From: Thinopyrum elongatum
Taxonomy: Eukaryota > Streptophyta > Magnoliopsida > Poales > Poaceae
Assembly: GCA_011799875.1 (NCBI GenBank)
Contig: CM022297.1
Coordinates: forward strand, 534,349,479 to 534,413,478
Length of the DNA stretch: 64,000 nt
Direction of reading: 5' to 3'
The notes beneath the pieces were generated by a model. The model saw nothing but the letters and a program-made list of their open reading frames with translations. It had not been told where the DNA came from and made no database searches. The position numbers and the translations under genes were made by a program. Positions 33,560 through 44,900 of the stretch are shown here, piece by piece; positions within the stretch are counted from its first letter, which is position 1, and every line of letters begins with the position of its first letter.

Positions 33560-34567
33560 TCAGTAGCCTGCGTAGTAGTCGGAGTGATAGCTCACGGAGG
33601 CTCTAGGTGTAGCCTCCTCAGCCCATCGAGCAGCTTCAACCACAATGTTGTGCGCGCGGGCCTCGCTCTCAAGAACATAATATCTTCCCTTGCTGTGATA
33701 ATCAAAGAGAGCAGGAGCAGGCAAAAAGGTGTGCACCACAGAATGTTTATTAAACAATAGGTTATAAATATAATCAGTGACCTCGCCTTTGAGGAATTTA
33801 TTGCGCTTCATGGCCTCAAAGTCTAAGTACTGGGTGGGCAGGATAGGGTCATTAGGCCAAGGTGATATGTCTAGCCCCCTTGCTAGACGTGAGGCATAAA
33901 TCCCACCATAAAAATTTCCACTACCGGCGTTGTGTTGCAGTCTACGTGCAACAATTGCCCTAAGGTTATAGAATCTATCACCAGTGAGAGCAGTGTGTAA
34001 AAGACTCAAGTCAGGAGCACAAAGCGTGCTGCAATCCTGCTTGCCTACGATGCATTTGCCATTAAAGAGTGCAAAGTATTGAATCGATGGGAAATGAATG
34101 CTCTTTATTCTACCCTATGTCACTCCTCTAGTTTCACCATAGCAGAGGCTAGTCAAGAATGTTTCGTACTCAGATCTAGGTTCGTCTAGCGATCCCCAAA
34201 ATGGAATTTTGCAACGGTAAGCAAATCTCTCCAGAGGTATGGTAAATGGATTGTCATACAGTTTAAATGACACTCTAGACTCACGAGGATGAAATCTAAA
34301 TTCTTTAGTAAATGATTCTGTGAGACCGAGATGTTGGTTGCACTTATCTTCCAGGTAGGGACCGAGCTCAGTGTTGTGAACATATTGCTCAAATTCTTCT
34401 TTAATACCTGCTCTCACCATAAAATTGTTGCATGGCCATAGGCAGGATTTGGTAGCTGCTTCTCGTATCGAACTTGCGCTTGGTTCAACATAAGACCGAT
34501 GCACCAAATCACTACTAGATGATGCCTCTGAAGACCTCCTCCTCGAAGAACTCCAAAAGAAACTCAT
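33560..34567 (-). pseudogene. ATHILA-ORF-like gene downstream of gag-protease, one nonsense codon
   Basis: One frame of 336 codons runs from the ATG at 34567 to the stop at 33560, interrupted only by TAG at 34115-34117 (codon 151). The N-terminus is serine/arginine-rich; the middle has the pattern of the ATHILA ORF region found 3' of pol in Athila elements (RFHPRESRVSFKLYDNPF then PLERFAYRCKIPFWGSLDEP). The C-terminal part is rich in aromatic and alanine residues. Function in Athila elements is unknown; no membrane segment or signal peptide is visible. A single-base reversion would be enough to account for the break. Family assignment is moderate, since it rests on recall. Confidence 0.65.
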
Positions 34568-35355
34568 CTTATTCCTATGAACAAAATTCTGAAATTTTTA
34601 GTACACAAAATTTTTGTCAACAAAACTTCACATGATTGGTAGCAACTACTCATAGACATGCATAGAGGCTATATTGAGCATTCAAACTACTTAGAACTCT
34701 AAGAATTCAACATGCAAGCTCATCTACAGCAGCACCAAGAGTAGCTAATTATTCAAAATATAAACCACTAAAGCAAAAACTCATTGGACCAATGGAGGAG
34801 TCACATACCAAGTAACAATTCCGCAAAACAGTTTCGGAAACGGAGCTTCAAGCAAAGAGATCGAAATCCGCGGGTTTGAGAGCAAGAACAAGGGAGAGAG
34901 AGCAATGGTGAAATTTTTTCTGGAGGTAGGTGGTGACATGGGCTAAAGAGATAAGTGAGGGGGCCCACATGGGGGCCACAACCCACCAGGGCACGCCTGG
35001 GGGTGTTGGCGCGCCCAGGTGGGTTGTACCCACCTGGTGCACCCCCCCTCTGATGTTATTTACATAAAAAATTCTTAAATATTCAAAAAAAATTGTATTA
35101 AATTTTCAGGACATTCTGAGAACTTTTATTTTCGGGTCATTTTTTTATTGCACGAAAAATCCAGAAAACAGGATAAACACGGCAGTTTATTTTATTTAAC
35201 TAAGAAAAACAGAAAACAAAAGTTGGAAATAGAAAGTTGTGCTTACTAAATTCATCAACTTCATACCTCTCCGAAATGATCCATTAATAAGGTTGATCAA
35301 GTCTTATTAACAACCACCTTCGATTAGCATGAAACCGAAGAACTTTCATAAAACA
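34568..35355 (-). other. Spacer between gag-protease and the ATHILA-like ORF
   Basis: No coding frame of interest. It contains a GC-rich palindromic block (34955-35045) with the pair GGGCACGCC / GGCGCGCC and GGTGGGTTGT, similar to the blocks in the Gypsy LTRs, in an otherwise AT-rich region. In an autonomous Athila element RT, RNase H and integrase would lie here; there is no trace of them. The region may act as a leader or intron for the downstream ORF. Confidence 0.6.
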
Positions 35356-36540
35356 CTAAGTTACCTCAACGGGGATATGTATGTCCCCAACAATAAGTAT
35401 ATCATATTTCTTTTTGGCAGTAGGTAGAGGTAGTTGAAAACTTCCAATGGTGAGTGTCGAAGATTTTTCAATAACATTGATACCATTCACTTGGAATTGT
35501 TTCTTCGGAAAGTGCACCGTATGCTCATTACCATTTATATGAAAAGTGACCTTGCTTTTATTGCAATCAATAACAGCCCTTGCAGTATTCAAAAAGGGTC
35601 TACCAAGGATAATCGACATGTTGTCGTCCTCGGGCATCTCAAGTATAACAAAGTCAGTCAAGATGGTAACATTTGTAACAACAACGGGCACATCCTCACA
35701 AATACCGATAGGTATAACAGTTGATTTATCATCCATTTGCAAAGATATTTCAGTAGGTGTGAGTTTATTCAAGCCAAGTCTTTTGTATAAAGAGAAAGGC
35801 ATAACACTAACACCAGCTCCTAAATCACATAAAGCAGTTTTCACATAGTTTCTTTTGATGGAGCAAGGTATAGTTGGTATTCCCGGATCTCCAAGTTTTT
35901 TAGGTACTCCATCCTTAAAAGAATAATTAGCAAGCATGGTGGAGATTTCAGCTTCCGGTATTTTTCTCTTATTAGTGATGATGTCTTTCATGTAATTTGC
36001 ATAAGGGGCTATCTTTAAAATATTATTCAAGCGAGTACGCAAAAAGACTGGCCTTATCATTTTAGCAAAGCATTCAAATTCTTCATCATCTTTCTTCTTA
36101 GTTGATTTAGGTGGAAAGGGCATGGGTTTCTAAACCCATGGTTCTCTTTCCCTTCCATGTTTTCGAGCAACAAAGTCTCTTTTATCATATCTTTTATTCT
36201 TGGATTGTGGGTTATCAAGATCAACAGCTGGTTCTATCTCAACATCATTATCTGGTTGTTTATCATTGTCTGGTTGAGTATCTTCATGAACATCATCATT
36301 ATCTTTTTCATTATCACTAGTTGAATGCTCATTACCAGATTGAGTTTCAGCATCAGAGATAGAAACATCATTATTAGCTTCAGGAGGTTTTTCTATCTCA
36401 GGTTCACTAGAGGTATGCAAAGTCCTATCATTTTTCTTTTTCTTCTTCTTTTTGGTAGGACTGGGTGCATCAGTATTAATTCTTTGAGAATCTTGTTCAA
36501 TTCTTTTTGGGTGTCCCTCAGGATAAAGTGAGCTGAATCT
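35356..36540 (-). pseudogene. gag: gag C-terminus and protease of the second Athila-like element
   Basis: One frame runs from about 36540 to the stop at 35356, broken by TAG at 36130-36132. The first part is lysine-rich (run of lysines near 36450) then strongly acidic, repetitive Asp/Asn/Glu. After the stop comes FPPKSTKKKDDEEFECFAKM, typical of the gag end in Athila. Then an aspartic protease with the active site CDLGAGVSVMP and the flap and ILGRPFLNTA motifs (about residues 98-180 of the 255-codon open piece). DLGA instead of DTGA/DSGA is usual in Athila. The capsid N-terminus and the 5' LTR are missing; the frame runs into an LTR fragment at about 36540. Confidence 0.85.
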
Positions 36541-36669
36541 TTTTGACGATTTTTTTTGGAACAAAAGAGACCCCCGAAGCTTCGTGGGAGGGCCAGAAGA
36601 GCCACGAGGAGGGCACAACCCACCACGGCGCGCCAGAGGGGCTTGGCTTGCCCCGGTGGGTTGTGCTCA
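36541..36669 (+). mobile_element. Gypsy LTR fragment
   Basis: About 130 bp of a Gypsy LTR core in plus orientation, recognisable by GGGCACAACCCACC, GGCGCGCC and GGTGGGTTGTGC. Both ends are missing. It is fused directly to the gag frame on its left and to a complete LTR on its right. The left edge is approximate. Confidence 0.55.
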
Positions 36670-38238
36670 TGATACGTCTCCAACGTATCTATAATTTTTG
36701 CTTGTTCCATGCTGTTATATTATCATTCTTGGATATTTTACAATCATTTTAGAGCAAATTTATATCATTTTTTGGGACTAACCTATTGACATAGTGCCCA
36801 GTGCCAGTTGCTGTTTTTTGCTTGTTTTTTACTTCATAGAAAATCAATACCAAATGGAGTCCAAACGCAACGAAACTTTTTGGAGATTTTTTCTGGACCA
36901 GAAGGAACAACTTGGGCCGAAGAAGTACCAGAGGGGTGCCCCGAGGGGGCACAACCCACCTGGGCGTGCCTGGGAGCCCAGGCGCGCCTTGGTGGGTTGT
37001 GCCCACCTCGGTAGCCTGCTGCACTGCCTCTTTGCTCTATAAATATCCCAAAAATCCAAAAACCCTAGGGGAGTCGACGAAACACAATTCCAGCCGCCGC
37101 AAGTTCCAGAACCACCAGATCCAATCTAGACACCGTCACAGAGGGGTTAATCATCCTGATTGGTGCCTCTCCGATGATGCGTGAGTAGTTCATTGTAGAC
37201 CTACGGGTCCGTAGGCAGTAGCTAGATGGCTTCCTCTCTCTCTTTTGATTCTCAATACAGTGGTCTCTTGGAGATCTATTTGATGTAACTCTTTTTGCGG
37301 TGTGTTTGTTGGGATCCGATGAACTTTGAGTTTATGATCAGATCTATTTTATCCATGAAAGTTATTTGAGTTTTGATCTCTTATATGCATGATTGCTTAT
37401 AGCCTCGTATTTCTTCTTCGAATCTTTGGTTTGGTCAGGCCAACTAGATCGATTTTTCTTGCCATGGGAACAGGTGCTTTGTGATGGGTTCGATCTTACG
37501 GTGCTCAATCCCAGTGACATAAGGCGACATGACACGTATGTATCGTTGCTATTAAGGATAACAGGATGGGGTCTATTCCTACATGAAAAGATCTTGTCTA
37601 CATCATGTCATCGTTCTTATTGCATTACTCTGTTTCTCCATGAACTTAATACACTAGATGCATGTTGGATAGTGGTCGATGTGTGGAGTAATAGTAGTAG
37701 ATGTAGGCAGGAGTCGGTCTACTAATCTTGGACATGATGCCTATATAATGATCTTTGCCTGGACATCGTCATAATTATTTCAAGTTCTATCAATTGCCCA
37801 ACAGTAATTTGTTTACCCGCCGTATGCTATTTTTCTCGAGGGAAGCCACTAGTGAAATCTACGGCCCCCGGGTCTATTCTTTATCATATTTTCTTTCCGA
37901 CCTATTATTTGCCTCTTTTATTTTCAGATCTATTATTCCAAAAACCCAAAAATACCTTGCTGCAATTTTTTTTATTTTATTTCGTGTTTCCGCGAGATCT
38001 ATTTATGCAATCTACTACAAATTTATCTATCTTTTACTCGAGAGGGATTGACAACCCCTCTTACGCGTCGGGTTGCAAGTATTTGTTCTTTGTGTGCAGG
38101 TACAGTTTACATAGTGTTGTGTGGTTCTCCTACTGGTTCGATAACCTTGGTCTCATCACTGAGGGAAATACCTACCATAGCTGTGCTGCATCATCCCTTC
38201 CTCTTTGGGGAAAATACTGACGTGGACAAGAGCCATCA
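36670..38238 (+). mobile_element. Gypsy 5' LTR (1569 bp), plus strand
   Basis: Same family as 6974-8565: starts TGATACGTCTCCAACG, TATA-type box TATAAATA at 37038-37045, ends CCATCA. A primer site TGGCGCTATTGCCGGGGAG follows at 38251-38269. The bases before it are GCTCA, but the right target duplication is not in the window. Confidence 0.88.
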
Positions 38239-38250
38239 AGAAAGGATATT

Positions 38251-38269
38251 TGGCGCTATTGCCGGGGAG
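38251..38269 (+). promoter_or_regulatory. tRNA-Asp-type primer-binding site
   Basis: TGGCGCTATTGCCGGGGAG differs by one base from the complement of the plant tRNA-Asp 3' end and lies 12 bases after the LTR. Confidence 0.8.
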
Positions 38270-38461
38270 ACATCATCAACATCTATCAGGTTCCTAATCA
38301 CAAATCTCATCTCCTTGCAATTTACATTATTTGCCATTTGCCTCTCGTTTTTATCTCCCCCACTTCACAAGAATTTGCCATTTTATTCGCCCTTTTTCTT
38401 CGTTCGCCATTTTTCTCGTCAGATCCGTTTTTGTTTGCGTTCTTGCTTACGTAGTTGCGAT

Positions 38462-38858
38462 GTCTAAAGAAAATACCAAGTTGTGTGATTTTTCCAATAC
38501 CAATAATAATGATTTTATTAGCACTCCGATTGCTCCTCCTGCCACTAGTGCGGAGTTTTGTGATATCAATGCCGCTTTGTTGAATCTTGTTATGAAATAT
38601 CAATTTTCCGGTACTCCTAATGAGGATGCCACATCCAATCTTAACACATTCGTAGAATTATGCGATATGCAAAAGAAAAAGATGTGGACAATGATATTGT
38701 GAAGTTGAAATTATTTCCGTTTTCTTTGCGAGATCATGCAAAAATTTGGTTTTCTTATTTGCCTCGCAATAGTATCTATTCTTGGGATAAATGCAAAGAT
38801 GCTTTCCCTTAGAACTCAAATCATGAATTTTAAGTAACTTGAGCATGAACATGTTGCA
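38462..38858 (+). pseudogene. gag: gag N-terminus of a Gypsy (Athila-like) element, cut by an insertion
   Basis: Starts at an ATG 193 bases after the primer site, as expected for gag. About 76 residues read cleanly (NTNNNDFISTPIAPPATSAE then CDINAALLNLV), then a frameshift near 38675 moves the rest into another frame, where the capsid motif LFPFSLRDHAKIWFSYLP is seen, followed by a TAG near 38810. At 38859 the gene is interrupted by the next LTR; TTGCA (38854-38858) is the candidate target duplication. Confidence 0.85.
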
Positions 38859-40443
38859 TGATACGTCTCCAACGTATCTATAATTTTTTTATTGTTCCAT
38901 GCTATTATATTATCTGTTTTGGATGTTTTTTATGCATTAATATGCTATTTTATATTATTTTTTGGGACTAACCTATTAACCTAGAGCCCAGTGCCAGTTT
39001 CTGTTTTTTCCTTGTTTTTTAGCTTCGTGGAGAAGGAATACCAAACGGAGTCCAAACGGATCGCGATGTTTTTTCTTGGACGAGAAGACACCTGTGGGAC
39101 TTGGACTCCAAGTCAGAAGACCTTGGAGTAGACCACAAGCCACAGGGGCGCGCCCTAGGGGGGGCGCCCCCTGCCTTGTGGCCTACTCCAACACCCCCTG
39201 ACCTAATTCTTCGTCCTATATATTCACATATATTCCCAAACCACCAGAAGCATCCACGAAAACACTTCTCCACCGCCGTAACCTTCTGTACCCGTGAGAT
39301 CCCATCTAGGGACCTTTTCCGGCACCCTGTCGGAGGGGGATTCGATCACGGAGGGCTTCTACATCAACCCTATTGCCCTTCCGATGAAGCGTGAGTAGTT
39401 TATCTCAGACCTATTGGTCCATAGCTAGTAGCTAGATGGCTTCTTCTCTCTCTTTGATTCTCAATACCATGTTCTCCTCGTTGTTCTTGGAGATCTATTC
39501 TATGTAATACTTTTTTGCGGTGTGTTTGCCGAGATCCGATGAATTGTGGATTTATGATCAGATTATCTATGAATATTATTTGAATCTTCTCTGAATTCTT
39601 TTATGCATGATTTGATATCTTTGTAATTCTCTTCGAACTATCGGTTTGGTTTGGCCAACTAGATTGGTTTTTCTTGCAATGGGAGAAGTGCTTAGCTTTG
39701 GGTTCAATCTTGCGGTGTCCTTTCCTAGTGACAGTAGGGGCAGCAAGGCACGTATTGTATTGTTGCCGTCGAGGATAACAAGATGGGGTTTACATCATAT
39801 TGCTTGAGTTTATTCCTCTACATCATGTCATCTTACTTAATGTATTACTCTGTTCTTCATGAACTTAATACTCTAGATGCAGGCAGGAGTCAGTCGATGT
39901 GTGGAGTAATAGTAGTAGATGCAGAATCATTTCGGTCTACTTGACACGGACGTGATGCCTATATTCATGATCATTGCCTTAGATATCGTCATAACTTTGC
40001 GCTTTTCTATCAATTGCTCGGCAGTAATTTGTTCACCCACCGTATTATTTGCTATCTTGAGAGAAGCCTCTAGTGAAACCCATGGCCCCCGGGTCTATTT
40101 TCCATCATATAAGTTTCCAATCTACTATATTAGTTTCCGATCTACTATTTTGCAATCTTTTATTTTCAGATCTATAAACCAAAAATACCAAAAATATTTA
40201 CTTTATCTTTCATCTATATCTATCAGATCTCACTTTTGCAAGTAACCGTGAAGGGATTGACAACCCCTTTATCGCGTTGGGTGCAAGTTGTTTGATTGTT
40301 TGTGCAGGTATTCGGTCATTTGTGCATTGTCTCCTACTAGATTGATACCTTGGTTCTCTAACTGAGGGAAATACTTATCTCTACTTTGCTGCATCACCCT
40401 TTCCTCTTCAAGGGAAAAACCAACGCAAGCTCAAGAAGTAGCA
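38859..40443 (+). mobile_element. Gypsy 5' LTR (1585 bp), plus strand
   Basis: Third LTR of the TGATACGTCTCCAACG family, inserted in the gag of the preceding element. The CA end is placed at 40443 by comparison with the other two LTRs. It is more diverged from them than they are from each other. Its interior starts at 40444. Confidence 0.85.
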
Positions 40444-40454
40444 GGAAGAATTTC

Positions 40455-40473
40455 TGGCACCGTTGCCGGGGAG
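40455..40473 (+). promoter_or_regulatory. tRNA-Asp-type primer-binding site
   Basis: TGGCACCGTTGCCGGGGAG, one mismatch to the tRNA-Asp complement, 11 bases after the LTR. Confidence 0.8.
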
Positions 40474-40688
40474 AACTACGCCAACTCAAGACATACCAAG
40501 TACCCATCATAAACTCTCATCTCTTGCATTACATTATTCGCCATTTGCCTCTCGTTTTCCTCTCCCCCACTTCTAAAATGATTTTCGAAAAGATTTACCT
40601 TTTATTCGCCCTTCTTCCGTTCGATCTTTTGTTTGCTTGTGTTACCATGTGCCTTCTTTTTGCTTGCATCTTCGCTTGCTAAAAGTTT

Positions 40689-41537
40689 ATGGATCCTCAT
40701 CCACTTGCTAATCTTTTTAAGAGATCCAATTTTGATGAACCAATTGCTAGTGAGTTTTGTGCACTAGATTGCCGGGGAGATGAAGTTTTGCTTGAAATTC
40801 ATGAATCTGAAAATTGTGATGAAGTGTTAAAAGAAGAAATCTATGAAGTGATTCACGATAGCTCCTTGGATGAAAAGCATGATTGCAATAGTTCTACTAT
40901 AAATTCTATTAATGTCAGTTGTGCTAATGATATGCAAAACCCTAAGCTTGGGGATGCTAGTTTTGCTAGGTCCACTACTTGTTGCAATGATCATGATTGG
41001 GGTGATTCTTCTTATGATCTTGAAATTTTATTTAAGCCCCATGATGAATATGAGATTGATAATAATGTTTGCAATAATATTGAAAGTGGGTTTGGAAGAG
41101 TGTCAACTTTAGATCCCACATATTTGTAGAATATTCAATCTTATGAAATTTTTGATAAAAGTGGGTTTGGAGAGGTCATGACTTTAGTTAATGTTAATCC
41201 CACTATTTTGGAAGAGTGTCAACTTCGCATGCATGTGGATCATGTTGAGAATATGTTATGTGATAGCTATATTGTTGAATTTTCTTATGATCCTACATGT
41301 AATTATTATGAGCGAGGAAAATATGGTTGTAGAAATTTTCATATTACTAAATTACCTCTCTTCATGTTGAGATTGCTATCGTCTCTTTCTTCTTCCTTGC
41401 ATATGCTAGTTTTTGCTTGCCTTGATAATTTGTTTGCTTATAAAATGCCTATGCATAGGAAGTATGTTAGACTTAGATGTGTTTGTCATGTGTTTTATGA
41501 TGCTCTCTTTGTGCTTCAATTCTTCTCTTTTATGTGA
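40689..41537 (+). pseudogene. Unknown ORF in the gag position of a non-autonomous Gypsy element, one nonsense codon
   Basis: One frame of 282 sense codons starts at ATG 40689 and ends TGA at 41537, broken only by TAG at 41127-41129. The first half is acidic and polar (MDPHPLANLFKRSNFDEP); after the stop the chain has a repeat of SGFG-V-TL (first near codon 132, again near codon 160) and ends with a hydrophobic segment (PLFMLRLLSSLSSSLHMLVF). It has no gag, protease or RT motif. It is not a product I can name, although I recall similar frames in wheat repeats. Sitting right behind an LTR and primer site, it replaces gag, so the element probably relied on proteins supplied by others. Confidence 0.6.
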
Positions 41538-41990
41538 ACATCATTGAAATCATCAATGCCTAGCTAAGGGCGTTAAACAATAGCGCTTGTTGGGAGGCAA
41601 CCAATTTTATTTTTGTTTTTGCCTTTTTGTTCCTGTTTTGCTTTGAATAATTCATATAGCCTCTGGTTAGATGTGGTTTTGTGTTTAATTTAGTGTTTGT
41701 GCCAAGTAAAACCTTTGGGATGGCTTACGGTGATAGTCGATTTGATCTTGCTGAAAAACAGAAACTTTTGCGTCCAGTCACAGAAATTTATTAATTCACT
41801 GGAGAGTTGAAAATCCCTGAATTTTTTATACGAGATTGATATACAAGTTTCCTCTATTGTCCTATTTTTCAGAAATTTTGGAGTTACATAAGTATTAGAA
41901 CAATTCGGATCTTCGTAGATTGTTCTGTTTTTGATAGATACTATTTTCTTTTAGTTGTTTGCTTATTTAGATGAATCTATGGGTAGTACC
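41538..41990 (+). other. Noncoding interior of the non-autonomous Gypsy element
   Basis: Follows the unknown ORF and includes GGGCGTTAAACAATAGCGC and GTTGGGAGGCAACC, which look like short stem-loop sequences. No ORF. The minus-strand LARD-like element is inserted at 41991, so the 3' half of this element would lie beyond the window. Confidence 0.6.
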
Positions 41991-44900
41991 TGTGATGCCC
42001 CCGACTTAATCATGCACTAATCATATACACAAATGCACATGATCAAGCCTAAGGACTCACTTGAAGGAATCACAACACAACTCTAAAACATAAATGAAGG
42101 CATACAAGCATTATATTACAAGCTAGGGCCTCGAGGGATCGAATACTTAAGCTTGATGTCAACAAGCATCAGCGGAAGCATTAGATATCTGAGTGCAGAT
42201 ATAAAAGAGAAACAGATAAGCCTTAAAGAAGGTGGTGCAAAACAAAAGCTACGATCGAAAAGGCGCAGGCCTCCTGCCTGGGACCCTCCGAACCTACTCC
42301 TGATCGTCAGCCAACTTGTAGTAGTAGCCACCCTCGGGGTAGTAGTAGCAGTCGTCGACGGGGGCAGCTGTCTCAGGGAATCCGTCATCTGGTTGCATCA
42401 AACAGATATGGGGGAAAAGAGGAAGCAAAGTAACCGTGAGTACTCATCCGAAGTACTCAGCAAGCAAGGATCTACACTACATATGCAACATTATCAAAGA
42501 AAGGCTATATATGTGGATTGGACTGCAGAAATGCCAGAATAGAGAGAAGGCCTAGTCCTATCGAAGACTAGGAACTTCAGCTATCTTGCAGCATTAGAAG
42601 AGTGTAGATCAGCACCATATATAGTAGTAGTAGTAGTAGTAGTGTTATCAACCTCGGCCAGAGATCCTTTCTCGACTCCCTGCGAGAAAACAATCCCAGA
42701 GCCCTAATATCCAAGTATCAACCTCGGCCAGAGATCCTTTCTCGACTCCCTGCGAGAAAGCAATTCCAGAGCCCTAATATCCAAGTATCAACCTCGGCCA
42801 GAGATCCTTTCTCGACTCCCTGCGAGAAAGCAATCCCAGAGCCCTAATATCCATATCTCATCTCATCATTAGGTTCTAGTTGTATCGATCGGGATACAAC
42901 TCCGAGCATCCGCTACCGAGGATCCGGCTATTAGATTAGTTCTTCCCTGCAGGGGTGCACCAACTTACCCACCACGCTCGCTTAACTCCGTCCGGACACA
43001 CTTTTCTTGGTCATGCCCGGCCTCGGCTAAACAACACGCAGCAACCCGACCTAGGCTTAATAGAGAGGTCAGCACGTTGGACTAACCTATGCGTCCAGGG
43101 GTCTTGGGCCTTCGCCCCGGGAACTCATGCAGGTTGCGTACGCGGCCGGTGAGCAAACCTAGCAGCCTCCATTACAAAGGAGGGTGCTAAACGCAGTCCA
43201 ACCCAGCATGCGCCGCTCAGTCGCTGACGTTCATTAAGCTTCGGCTAATGCATACAACGCAGAGTGCCCATAACTGTTCCCACGTGATGGTTAGTGCTAT
43301 CGGGCCAAAGGCCCCCTCGAATCAAATATCCAAATCGTTAGTGTGTTGGTAGCTTGCAGTAACGAGCAGAGACTCACAATCGATGTGACCCCGTCGCCCC
43401 ATCTCGAGGACTTGCTGCAAGGGCTAAGAATGCCCGGCCGCGCCTCGTATTTATCTCTCGGGTACCCTCCTGGTCAACCCGTGTCCACATCACTCGCGGG
43501 TACCCCTCAGGGTCGACCCGCCTTTCCAAGTAACAGTTGTAAAGTCCAAGTATCCGTGTGTCCATAACATCAGGGAATCCGAGGTATCACCCTCGTTGGA
43601 TTCCTACTCGATGTATCCGTCAAGGTGAACTTAGGAGGAATCACCATCGAGGTTCACACTTGAGGTGTTGCACGACAGCGTCGTTATCGGGAGTGGTGAA
43701 GGAGGAATCACCCTCGATGACCATGACTGAATAGCTACTCTACAGAGTTAACATCAGAAGTGCTAAACGAGGTATCACCCTCGGCAATCGATAGTAACGC
43801 TGTAGTGTCGTACAACTAGGGGTGGTGAAGTGCGGTGCCGGGGCCTGGTTGTCGATCACGTTGATCGAGTCATCTGATAATCCAGCGGGGGCAACTGGGT
43901 CAAAGTGGGGTCTCTGGTGGGTCTCTATCCAGCCTATACTAAGCAGTTTAGGATAAACAGGTAGGTATTAACAGCAGTTACAAAAACAGGCTATGCATCA
44001 GAAATAGGTTAAACAGTAGCAGCAGCAATTTCTAATGCAAGCATAAGAGAGGAAGAATAGGCGATATAGGCATGCTCAAGGGGGGGTGCTTGCCTGGAAG
44101 CTCGGCAGATAGATACAGATCTTCAACGGTGAAGTAGTCGATCACTGGTTCAACCGCGGCCTCAGGGTTTACCGGAAAGAAGTAACGGAGAGGAAACACA
44201 ATAAATAATAGAGCAATCAAAGCATCACAAAGCATAACATGGCAATACGCGGTGCTAGGGGTGACCTAATGCAGTGCTACATGCTACAGATGAAGGGGGA
44301 AAACATCCGGGAATGTTTTCCCGTTGTCTGGCATCTTCCGGACAGATGAAAGAGGGGGGCGGTTCCATGTTTGCAGTGTTAGAGGCATGTGACAGATGAA
44401 CGGATTGCAAATACAGATTCGTTGGATTTTTCTGAGCAAGTTTCATATATAAAACTTTTTCATCGGAGTTACGGTTTATTTTACATTAATTTTCAAAGTT
44501 TAAATCATTTTCTGAAATTCTGGAATTATATTAATTCGGGTTGACTAAGTCAATTTGACTAGTCAAAAGGAGAGGTGTGACCCACAAGTCATAGGCTTAG
44601 ATATTTTTAATCTAATTTATCTTTTAATCTAACAGTAGGGTCCACATGTCATATACACTACACCTAACCACTCATTAGCCTAGCTACTAATTAGCTACTA
44701 ACCTAAACAGGGCCCGGTCTCATCGAGAGACCCAGCCGGCCACACACACACATGGCCGCACACACGTGCTCACGCACACACGGCCATGGCCACCATGGCC
44801 AGCAACAGCGTAGAGCAGTAGTAGTGTAGAGCAGCAATAGCGGCAGCTAGCAAGGGCAGCGGAGCAGAGAGCAGCGACAGCGCATAGCAGCTGCAGTAGC

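Noticed and set aside
42646..42855. CRISPR-like array of three spaced repeats
   Set aside because: The units are contiguous 70-bp tandem repeats with the spacer part also repeated, in a plant retrotransposon LTR.
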